A stretch of 35,705 nt of DNA from the NCBI GenBank assembly GCA_945906725.1, contig CAMDRI010000043.1, positions 1 through 35,705 on the forward strand, written 5' to 3'. A model generated the notes under the pieces. It saw only the letters and a program-made list of their open reading frames with translations, did no database searches and had not been told where the DNA came from. Origin of the DNA: Candidatus Kuenenia stuttgartensis. Its GTDB lineage: Bacteria > Planctomycetota > Planctomycetia > Planctomycetales > Planctomycetaceae. Positions 19,211 to 26,102 of this stretch are shown one piece after another (the first letter of the stretch is position 1; each line of letters begins with the position of its first letter). Position numbers and translations under genes: made by a program.

Positions 19211-19244
19211 GTCGGCGTGCCTTGACCCGTCAGGACGCCGACCG
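19211..19244. other. Strong hairpin between kinase gene and tRNA-Gly
   Basis: GGTCGGCG (19211-19218) pairs perfectly with CGCCGACC (19237-19244). Inside, CCTTGAC and GTCAGG also pair. There is no T-run on either side, so it is more likely a processing or transcript-stabilising structure than a terminator. Confidence 0.5.
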
Positions 19245-19268
19245 CTATATCGATCGCCCTCCTAACTT

Positions 19269-19340
19269 GCGGGAGTAGCTCAGTGGTAGAGCACCACGTT
19301 GCCAACGTGGTTGTCGCGGGTTCGATCCCCGTCTCCCGCT
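19269..19340 (+). tRNA. tRNA-Gly (anticodon GCC)
   Basis: 72 nt. The acceptor stem GCGGGAG pairs with CTCCCGC; the D-arm AGCTCAGTGGTAGAGC and the T-arm with GGTTCGATCC are standard. The anticodon stem CCACG/CGTGG holds the loop TTGCCAA with anticodon GCC at 19301-19303. CCA is not encoded (CTT follows the discriminator T), so the CCA-adding enzyme must supply it. Trigger factor starts 105 bp downstream; a T7 run at 19370-19376 may end the tRNA transcript. Confidence 0.97.
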
Positions 19341-19445
19341 CTTCCCGAACTGAGCTGCTGACGGTCCAGTTTTTTTGTTGGCGGGTACAACCCGCGCTCG
19401 GAGCTAGTCGAGTAACCGCTCCGGCTCCCTTGGAGGAATCATCCC

Positions 19446-20912
19446 GTGAGTACCGTAGCCGAACCAGAACCGACCACCGCCGATGTCCCAGCCGCCGAAT
19501 CCAAGCCCGAAGCAACACCGCCGTGGCGCATGACACTGGGTGTCGATGTCAAAGACATTGGCCCCTGCAAAAAGCACGTCAAAGTGAAGGTGCCGCAGGA
19601 CGACATCGCGCACATCCGGAACTTCGTGCTCGACGAGATGAAGTCCAAAGTCGCCGTGCCGGGCTTCCGTCCGGGCAAGGCTCCCAAGGACATCATCGCC
19701 AAGCGGTGTTCCCGCGAACTCAACGACGAGATCAAGCAGAAGGTGCTCATTGGCAGCCTCGAGCAGCTCTCGCAAGACACGAACATCGAGCCGATCAACG
19801 AACCGGATCTCGACGTCGAAAACTTGACGATCCCGGACGCCGGCGACTTTGAATACGAATTCCAAGTTGAGGTGCGTCCCGCGTTCGACCTCCCCGCCTA
19901 CGATCAAATCACAATCAAACGACCGGTTCGCGAGACCGGCTCAACTGACATTGACGAAGCTCAGCAACGCTTCCTCGAGCAATATGCCGAACTCGTCCCC
20001 TCGGAGGGCGCGGTCGAGCCGGGTGACAGCGTCAAGATCTGTGCCTCGTTCGACTACAAGGGTGGGACACTTCAGGATCACACGCACTTCACCGCCCGTG
20101 TCCGCTCGACTTTGCGATTCGAAGATGGCGAGATCATCGACTTCGACAAACTGCTCACCGGAGCGAAGGCCGGCGACACGCGCGAGACAACCATCACGAT
20201 CTCAAAAGAGGCCGAAAACGTCGCCATGCGTGGCGAGAAGGTTCAGGCCACCCTCAAGATCGAAGAAGTCGATCGCGTCAAATTCCCCGAACTGAACCGC
20301 GCGTTGTTCCAACGCGTCGGCGTCGAAACGCTCGACGAGCTGCGCATCGAAATCGAGCAAGCTCTGCAACGGCAAACTCAGTACGACCAACGGCAAGCCG
20401 TTCGCAAGCAGGTGCTCGACAAGATCACCGCGTCGGCCACCTGGGAACTGCCCGAAGACCTCGTGCTCAAGCAGGTCGAGAACGCGATGTACCGCGAAGT
20501 CCTAGAAATGCAGCAAGCCGGCTACACCGAGCAGGAAATCCGCGTTCGTGAAAATGAATTGCGGCAGCATCAAGTCTCGATGACTCGACGAGCGATGAAG
20601 GAGCACTTCATCCTCGACAAGATTGCCACGCAGGAGAACATTGAAGTCAGCGAGTACGACATCGAAGCTGAACTGCATTACATGGCGATGTCCCGCGGCG
20701 AAAATGTCCGCCGCTTGCGAGCCCGCATGGAAAAGTCGGGCGTCATCGAAAACCTCGAGGCTCAAATCCGCGAACGCAAAGCGGTCGACGTGATCCTCTC
20801 GAAAGCCGTCTTCGAAGACGTTCCGATGGAGAACTCCAGCACGCTGAACGTCGAAGCGGTCGAACTCGAAATCTGCCACAACCCCGACGAACCGGTCGGT
20901 CCGAAAGCCTAA
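19446..20912 (+). CDS. tig: Trigger factor
   Basis: 488 residues, slightly longer than the roughly 430-450 typical for the family because of an extra acidic N-terminal 28 residues. Ribosome-docking signature GFRPGKAP at 73-80 (binds L23 at the exit tunnel). The middle (about 185-275) corresponds to the FKBP-type PPIase domain, poorly conserved in key aromatic residues. The C-terminal helical arms (about 275-465) form the chaperone cradle. GTG start at 19446 with GGAGG 9 nt upstream. Followed directly by a three-way-junction palindromic element and tadA. Confidence 0.95.
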   Translation: MSTVAEPEPTTADVPAAESKPEATPPWRMTLGVDVKDIGPCKKHVKVKVPQDDIAHIRNFVLDEMKSKVAVPGFRPGKAPKDIIAKRCSRELNDEIKQKVLIGSLEQLSQDTNIEPINEPDLDVENLTIPDAGDFEYEFQVEVRPAFDLPAYDQITIKRPVRETGSTDIDEAQQRFLEQYAELVPSEGAVEPGDSVKICASFDYKGGTLQDHTHFTARVRSTLRFEDGEIIDFDKLLTGAKAGDTRETTITISKEAENVAMRGEKVQATLKIEEVDRVKFPELNRALFQRVGVETLDELRIEIEQALQRQTQYDQRQAVRKQVLDKITASATWELPEDLVLKQVENAMYREVLEMQQAGYTEQEIRVRENELRQHQVSMTRRAMKEHFILDKIATQENIEVSEYDIEAELHYMAMSRGENVRRLRARMEKSGVIENLEAQIRERKAVDVILSKAVFEDVPMENSSTLNVEAVELEICHNPDEPVGPKA

Positions 20913-20961
20913 CGTGGCCGACGCGTCCCGCGTCGGTCGGATGCGAGACGCATCCACCACG
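20913..20961. repeat. REP/BIME-like three-way-junction element 1
   Basis: It begins at the base after the trigger-factor stop. CGTGG (20913-20917) pairs with CCACG (20957-20961). Between them lie hairpin A (CCGACGCG-TCC-CGCGTCGG, 20918-20936), linker TC, and hairpin B (GGATGCG-AGA-CGCATCC, 20939-20955). Both have 3-nt loops and perfect stems. GTGG stands at the foot of each hairpin on its own strand, as in REP elements. Confidence 0.85.
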
Positions 20962-20970
20962 AGTGACCGC

Positions 20971-21462
20971 ATGGATTTCGCACCCGACGACCATCCGCTG
21001 CAACCGCACGACCGTTGGATGCGCGCCGCGATCCAGCTTGCTCGCCAAGCCTTCGACGAAGGCGAAGTACCGATCGGCGCAGTCATCGTCCACAACGACC
21101 GCATCATCGGCGAAGGCTACAACCAGCGCGAGTCGCTCAAAGATCCCACCGCGCACGCCGAGATGATCGCGATCACACAAGCTGCTAATTTGCTCGAATC
21201 CTGGCGGTTGCTGGACTGCGCGATCTACGTCACGCTCGAACCCTGCCCGATGTGCGCCGGAGCGATCGTTCTGGCACGCATTCCAACCGTGATTTACGGC
21301 ACTGCCGATCCGAAGGCCGGCGCGTGCCACTCGCTGTTCCAAATCACTGACGACTCGCGTCTGAACCATCGAGCCACCGCGCTCGGCGGTGTGCTGCAAC
21401 AGGAATGTAAAGGCCTGCTGCAAGAGTTCTTCGCCCAGCAACGCGCCTTGGGAAAGAAGTAG
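20971..21462 (+). CDS. tadA: tRNA-specific adenosine deaminase
   Basis: 163 residues. Zinc-dependent deaminase: H62-A-E64 (proton shuttle Glu 64) and P91-C-P-M-C95, with VPIGAVIV at about 33-40. It converts A34 to inosine in the tRNA-Arg(ACG) anticodon. The frame is open back to a GTG at 20914, but those 19 codons lie inside the palindromic element at 20913-20961, so the ATG at 20971 is preferred; the resulting length fits the family. No clear Shine-Dalgarno precedes it, so translation may depend on coupling to trigger factor. It converges with lnt at 21530. Confidence 0.92.
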   Translation: MDFAPDDHPLQPHDRWMRAAIQLARQAFDEGEVPIGAVIVHNDRIIGEGYNQRESLKDPTAHAEMIAITQAANLLESWRLLDCAIYVTLEPCPMCAGAIVLARIPTVIYGTADPKAGACHSLFQITDDSRLNHRATALGGVLQQECKGLLQEFFAQQRALGKK

Positions 21463-21470
21463 TGCAGCGA

Positions 21471-21525
21471 CGTGGAGCACGTTTTCAACGTACCCGTGAC
21501 AAGCACGTTAAAAACGTGCTCCACG
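21471..21525. repeat. REP/BIME-like element 2, between convergent genes
   Basis: Lies in the 67 bp between the ends of tadA and lnt. Outer CGTGG (21471-21475)/CCACG (21521-21525). Hairpin A is ACGTT-TTC-AACGT (21479-21491, partly eroded at its foot). Hairpin B is AGCACGTT-AAA-AACGTGCT (21502-21520), perfect. The two halves also pair with each other over 21 bp with one mismatch. It could serve as a two-way terminator. Confidence 0.85.
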
Positions 21526-21529
21526 ACGA

Positions 21530-23509
21530 TTACGCAGTTCGTCGTCGTGGAATCAGCACGACCACCAAAAACAGCCCACACGCGGCCGAGCATGTCCCAG
21601 CGAACCAATCGCCGGTCGAGACGTACCAACTGCGGCGGTTGTCGAGCGGTACCGTGTCGATGATCGCCGCATTCATCGACTTCCGCCAACGACCGGTCGC
21701 CGGATCAGTCAACGTTGAGCGTACCGGATCAAACATCGACAACGGCACTCGGCGATCCGAACGTTCGTGCTTGGTCTGCTGAAGTTGCTCGCGTTGCTTG
21801 ATCCAAGTCGCATCACCGTCGATCAAGGTCTCCGGCTCGCGGATCACGCCGTCACCGTCGATCACAGCGGAAATGCCGGTATTGACCGCTCGGACCAGCG
21901 GAGTACGGCACTCGACCGCACGAAATGCGGCGGTGATGAGATGCTGATTCAGTTCACTGCTGCCGTGAAACCAGCCGTCATTCGTGAGGTTCAGCAGACA
22001 ATCGAGTCGCTTTTCGGTGCTCGTTCCCCGCACGACATCGCGGACGAGATGGGGCACGGTGTCCTCAAAACAAATGATCGGGGCGACCTGCCACGAGCCA
22101 CAGCGGAACGCTGCGGGACTCGCGCCCGCCGAGATACCAAAATCATCGGGCAACGGCGAGAACGCTTTCAGCCACGGCAGTGACTCCTTCAACGGAACGT
22201 ACTCGCCGAAAATCACTCGATGCAGCTTGTCGTAAGTGTCCGCGACGCCGCGATCAGGCGTGACGAAGGCCGCCGAGTTGAAGTGCTTCAGCCCCTGCTC
22301 GTTCACGCTGAAACGATCCAAGCCGATGACCAGATTCGCTCCGGTCTTTTGCGACATCTCGTGCAGTGCTTTGCGAACGTACGAGTCACGCCAGTGGTCG
22401 ACTGGAATCATCGGCGCGAGTCGCCGCAGATCGTTCTCGGACAAGTCGGGATCGGCGTCGGACAGCGGCCAGCGAAACATCGTCTCCGGCCAGATGATGA
22501 GGTCCGGCTTGTACGGCACGGCGTACCCGGTCAGCAGTTCGTGAGTCCGATACATCTGTCCGAATTCCGCCGGATCGTGCTTCACCGACGACTCGAAGTT
22601 GCCCTGAATCAACGCCACTCTTGGCCCAGCCGTGAACTCGGCCTGACCGCGTCGGACGTAGCCGTATCCCAGAACCGCCGCCATCACGAGCAGTCCCGCT
22701 GCGACGGAAACCCATTGCCGACGGAACAGGCCTCGCGAATCGGCCGGCGATGTTTCGTCTGCGACCATTGGCGGCGGCAGATGACGCAGTTCTGACGGCA
22801 GTTGAACCGGAACAATCAGTCGCAGACGACTCAGCCAAGACTGCGGAATCAGACCTGCAAGGACCGCGTTGCTCATCGCCACCACGGCGCTCACTCCGTA
22901 GGCGCCGAACAAATCGGAAATCTGAATCAGATCGATCCAGCGATACTGCGAATGCCCAAGTTGATACCACGCGAAGCCGGTCATCAGATGTGCTCGGCAG
23001 AATTCCAAACCGGTCCAGACCAGCGGCACGGCCACGACCATCGGCAGCCCACAGCGATGCACGGCCGCACGCGACAATCCGACGAACGCCCACCAATACG
23101 CGGCGAGGTAAATCGCCAGCGCAAACCACGCGACGTACATCGACTCGTGTCCCAGTCGTAGCCATTGCAGCGTCGGTAACCAGAAGAGTAGTCCGCCCGT
23201 CCAAGTCGTGAGCCACAGCCGTCGCGGCGCTCGTTCAAGTTGGATCAGCACGCACAACGGAACGATCGCGAGCCACCCCAATGGTGACCAATCGAGTGGA
23301 GTGAAGCTCGCAAACAGCAACACGGCCGAAACTCCGCTCAGAATCAACCCACCCAACGCCGGAGCCGGCTGCGATCGTGCGGCCGCGATGATGTCCTTCA
23401 CCGACGGCTCTGTGCGCCGTGCGGTGCGGGGATTCGAGGCTGGTCCGCTTGCATCCGACACGATCTTCGTTTCCGTCGCCAATTCAGGAGCACTTGTGTG
23501 AGTCGCCAT
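21530..23509 (-). CDS. lnt: Apolipoprotein N-acyltransferase
   Basis: 659 residues; longer than the typical 510 or so because of an N-terminal polar extension of about 50 residues and a longer C-terminal stretch. Six or so transmembrane helices precede a periplasmic nitrilase domain carrying the triad Glu 342 (IWPET), Lys 428 ([15 protein letters not shown]) and Cys 480 (ICFED). [17 protein letters not shown] is also typical. It adds the third acyl chain to lipoprotein N-termini. AAGGAGG lies 6 nt before the ATG at 23509, so the ATG at 23515 is not used. It is transcribed divergently from a TPR lipoprotein, a likely substrate. Confidence 0.94.
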   Translation of the reverse strand: MATHTSAPELATETKIVSDASGPASNPRTARRTEPSVKDIIAAARSQPAPALGGLILSGVSAVLLFASFTPLDWSPLGWLAIVPLCVLIQLERAPRRLWLTTWTGGLLFWLPTLQWLRLGHESMYVAWFALAIYLAAYWWAFVGLSRAAVHRCGLPMVVAVPLVWTGLEFCRAHLMTGFAWYQLGHSQYRWIDLIQISDLFGAYGVSAVVAMSNAVLAGLIPQSWLSRLRLIVPVQLPSELRHLPPPMVADETSPADSRGLFRRQWVSVAAGLLVMAAVLGYGYVRRGQAEFTAGPRVALIQGNFESSVKHDPAEFGQMYRTHELLTGYAVPYKPDLIIWPETMFRWPLSDADPDLSENDLRRLAPMIPVDHWRDSYVRKALHEMSQKTGANLVIGLDRFSVNEQGLKHFNSAAFVTPDRGVADTYDKLHRVIFGEYVPLKESLPWLKAFSPLPDDFGISAGASPAAFRCGSWQVAPIICFEDTVPHLVRDVVRGTSTEKRLDCLLNLTNDGWFHGSSELNQHLITAAFRAVECRTPLVRAVNTGISAVIDGDGVIREPETLIDGDATWIKQREQLQQTKHERSDRRVPLSMFDPVRSTLTDPATGRWRKSMNAAIIDTVPLDNRRSWYVSTGDWFAGTCSAACGLFLVVVLIPRRRTA

Positions 23510-23763
23510 CAGCATCCTCCTTGAGCTGTTCGACGACAGTGGACTCGAAAACTAGCCATTGGGTCAACGGGATGTCGAGTTGCGCTGGCCGACATTGACT
23601 CGATTTCGAGTCCACGAGTACAAGCCCGCTCCTCTTCGTGGCCGAGTCATTTTTGACGAGTCGGCTGCTCCCTTCCAGTGCGTCACTTCTCCGGCGATCC
23701 CTCGCCGAATTCCAGTCCTCCAGCCTCACATCCCACTCAGCGGATGTTCCAGGAACGGACATC

Positions 23764-25140
23764 ATGCGCAAGCCAATTTGGTTTCTGTGCGGGCCGTCGC
23801 GGCTCGCGATCGTTGTTTCTTTGGGGCTTTGCAGCTTGTCGCTGATCGGCTGCGGCGGATCATCGAAGGCTCCACCCGCTGACAAGCCGTCCGCCACCGC
23901 ATCCAGCGACCTCAAATCGCTGCTCGAAAAAGCCACCGCGGCCTTGCAGCTGAAGCAGTGGAAATCAGCCCTGGAAACACTGTCTGAAGCGATCAAGCTC
24001 GATCCCAAATGTTCCGAGGCGTACTTCCAGCGAGCGAGCCTTTTGGCCGACGCCGGCCAGGCTCAGGCGGCGCTGATCGACTTCACGAAGGCGATCGAAC
24101 TCTCGCCCAGGGACGCGAAGTTGCGGCACACGCGGGGCTTCTTCCTGATGACACAGAAGCAAGTTGACTTTGCCATCGCGGATTTCTCCGCCGCCATCGA
24201 GATCAATCCGAAGCACACGCAAGCGCTCAACAATCGTGGGTTGGCTTGGCTGTCCAAAGGCGATTTCACGAAAGCTCGTGCCGACTTCGACCAAGCCTTG
24301 CAGATCGAACCAAAGTACGTCGAGTCGCTGATCAATCGCGGCTTCGTGGCCTATCAGTCGAAGCAACATCTGCAAGCGATCACCGACTACGACAAGGCAA
24401 TCAAGCTCCAGCCGGAAAACGTCAACGCCCTGAACAATCGCGGCTTGGCTCACTTTGAGTTGAAGGACTACGAGCAAGCCCTGGCCGACTTTTCGAAAGC
24501 GATCTCGCGCGAGCGGTATAACGCGAAGTTCTATCTCCAGCGCCGAGCCTGCTACCTGCAACTCGGCCGCGAGGAAGATGCCCAGGCCGATGCCGCCAAG
24601 GTCGCGTGGCTGGGCAAACTCAATGATCTCAACCGTCACGTCGCGCAAGAGCCGAAGGATGCCGGCAATTACGTGCAACTCGCTCAGCACTTGATTGCCG
24701 GTGGCGAATCGAAGGTCGGACTAGCCAGCTACGAGACCGCGATGCAGATCCAGCCGAAATACGGCCGGTCGTATTCCAGCCGTGCCGCTTTTTGGCTGTC
24801 CAATGGCGAGTTTGACAAGGCTATCGCCGACTGCAACCGTGCAATTCAGGCTGAACCGCACTTCGAAGCGTATTCGATTCGCGGTGACGCCTACCTGGCA
24901 AAACGCGAGTTCGATCTCGCGATCACCGACTATCGCAAAGCCAAGCGGGTCGATGCTCTGGTCGCCAAGGCGTACCTGTTCCGAGCCAAGAAGCTGACCA
25001 CTGAAGGAAAGACCGACGAAGCCAAACGCGACCGCGAACGAGCCGCCGACATCGAGCGCGAAATGCAAGGCGTCTTCAGGGCCACTCCTCGAGGCGGACT
25101 CCAAGAGGAAGAGGAACCGCTGCTGGGCATTCCGAATTAA
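23764..25140 (+). CDS. TPR-repeat lipoprotein
   Basis: 458 residues. A lipoprotein signal ends in SLIGC with lipidated Cys 30. After a Ser/Pro linker, about eleven tetratricopeptide repeats follow (e.g. ALNNRGLAWLSKGDFTKARA and ALNNRGLAHFELKDYEQALA), covering residues of about 55-430. A small acidic tail (LQEEEEPLLGIPN) closes it. TPR solenoids bind partner proteins; the partner is unknown. AGGAA 10 nt upstream supports the ATG at 23764 rather than the GTG-region start at 23638. It converges with the DUF4159 gene, leaving just 2 bp between the stops. Confidence 0.87.
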   Translation: MRKPIWFLCGPSRLAIVVSLGLCSLSLIGCGGSSKAPPADKPSATASSDLKSLLEKATAALQLKQWKSALETLSEAIKLDPKCSEAYFQRASLLADAGQAQAALIDFTKAIELSPRDAKLRHTRGFFLMTQKQVDFAIADFSAAIEINPKHTQALNNRGLAWLSKGDFTKARADFDQALQIEPKYVESLINRGFVAYQSKQHLQAITDYDKAIKLQPENVNALNNRGLAHFELKDYEQALADFSKAISRERYNAKFYLQRRACYLQLGREEDAQADAAKVAWLGKLNDLNRHVAQEPKDAGNYVQLAQHLIAGGESKVGLASYETAMQIQPKYGRSYSSRAAFWLSNGEFDKAIADCNRAIQAEPHFEAYSIRGDAYLAKREFDLAITDYRKAKRVDALVAKAYLFRAKKLTTEGKTDEAKRDRERAADIEREMQGVFRATPRGGLQEEEEPLLGIPN

Positions 25141-25142
25141 TC

Positions 25143-26102
25143 TCAGTGTGTCATCGCGTAGGTCACGATGTTAACTCCCATCGGGTAGGACCACTTTTCA
25201 GCGAACTGCTTGAAGTATTCGACGCTTTCGCCTTCGCGTTCCCAACCGTCGCCGAGGTCGGTGTTGTGGCAGATGATGGCCATCATGCGGCCCTTGTCAT
25301 CGAAGAGTCCACGGTAATGCACGTCTCGAGACGTTGGATCCCAGGGGCGATCCGTGGTGTAGCCGCTTTGCCAATCGGAATGGATGCTGGGGACCTGCGG
25401 CTTGATCTTTAGATCAAAAACGCAATGAAAGATTTCGTGTTCGAGTGGCAGTTCCAAAGGTTCGCGATCCGGGAAGACACGCTTGATGTTCTCGTAAAAG
25501 TTTTGCCATTCGTGGTCCCCCCAGAAGTCGTCCACCATCAGGAAGCCGCCGTTGAGCAGATACTTTCGCAGTCCCGCGACCTCGGCATCCGACAGGATCA
25601 TCCGCCCCGGCTCGATCAAGTACATCCACGGATAGTCGAAGATCGCTTCGTCGGTCAGTTCCAGGATCTTCCCATTCGGATCGGTTTCCATCGCGGTCAG
25701 TTCTTGCAACCGGTACGAAAAGTTGAGATCGCTCTCGGGATAGTCGACGTGCCAGCTTCCGCCTCTGCGACCGCCGTACCCGCCGCCCGATGAGTACCGC
25801 ACCCGAACGAACGTGAAGACATCCGACTTGAAGCGTTCGTCGTTCTTCCATTCGGGGACGCCATTGCGGTCGACTAACTCGGGTCGAAACTCCCGCCGCA
25901 TGAAGGGCGATCGCTGGGCGAGGGCAGTTGCGCCAATGACGAGCACCAACGCGATGACGCAGTGCAAAGTGCCGAGTGACGAGTGCAAATTGCAAAGTGA
26001 GCGGCGCGGAGACAGACTCTGTCTTCGATTTTTTACTTTGCACTCTGCACTTTGCACTGTGCCATTCCTGTCCGAACTCGATTCATGGCGTTTCCATTTC
26101 AT
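25143..26102 (-). CDS. DUF4159 domain protein, secreted
   Basis: Up to 319 residues. From about residue 75 the DUF4159 pattern is clear: FTFVRVRYSS, NFSYRLQELTAMETDP, EAIFDYPWMYLIEPGRMILS, LRKYLLNGGFLMVDDFWGDH and LPLEHEIFHCVF. This fold is glutamine-amidotransferase-like; function unknown. The signal core CVIALVLVIGATALAQ comes only at about residue 47-62: the codons before it run through a palindrome (25960-26059), giving an odd n-region rich in Cys, Lys, Arg and Ser. The ATG at 26102 overlaps the TGA of the upstream TPR/protease gene as ATGA, indicating translational coupling. Confidence 0.82.
   Translation of the reverse strand: MKWKRHESSSDRNGTVQSAECKVKNRRQSLSPRRSLCNLHSSLGTLHCVIALVLVIGATALAQRSPFMRREFRPELVDRNGVPEWKNDERFKSDVFTFVRVRYSSGGGYGGRRGGSWHVDYPESDLNFSYRLQELTAMETDPNGKILELTDEAIFDYPWMYLIEPGRMILSDAEVAGLRKYLLNGGFLMVDDFWGDHEWQNFYENIKRVFPDREPLELPLEHEIFHCVFDLKIKPQVPSIHSDWQSGYTTDRPWDPTSRDVHYRGLFDDKGRMMAIICHNTDLGDGWEREGESVEYFKQFAEKWSYPMGVNIVTYAMTH
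25960..26059. repeat. Inverted repeat inside the start of the DUF4159 gene
   Basis: CAGTGCAAAGTGC (25960-25972) is matched by its exact complement at 26047-26059. Inward, GAGTG and GCAAAGT blocks are also matched, with a 13-bp interruption in the left arm. The centre holds an AGACAG-ACT-CTGTCT hairpin (26010-26024). It is AT-richer than its surroundings and forms coding sequence just ahead of the signal-peptide core. Confidence 0.75.

Noticed and set aside
20914..20970. GTG start for tadA
   Set aside because: These codons lie within the three-way-junction repeat and add nothing seen in TadA proteins; ATG 20971 gives the family length.
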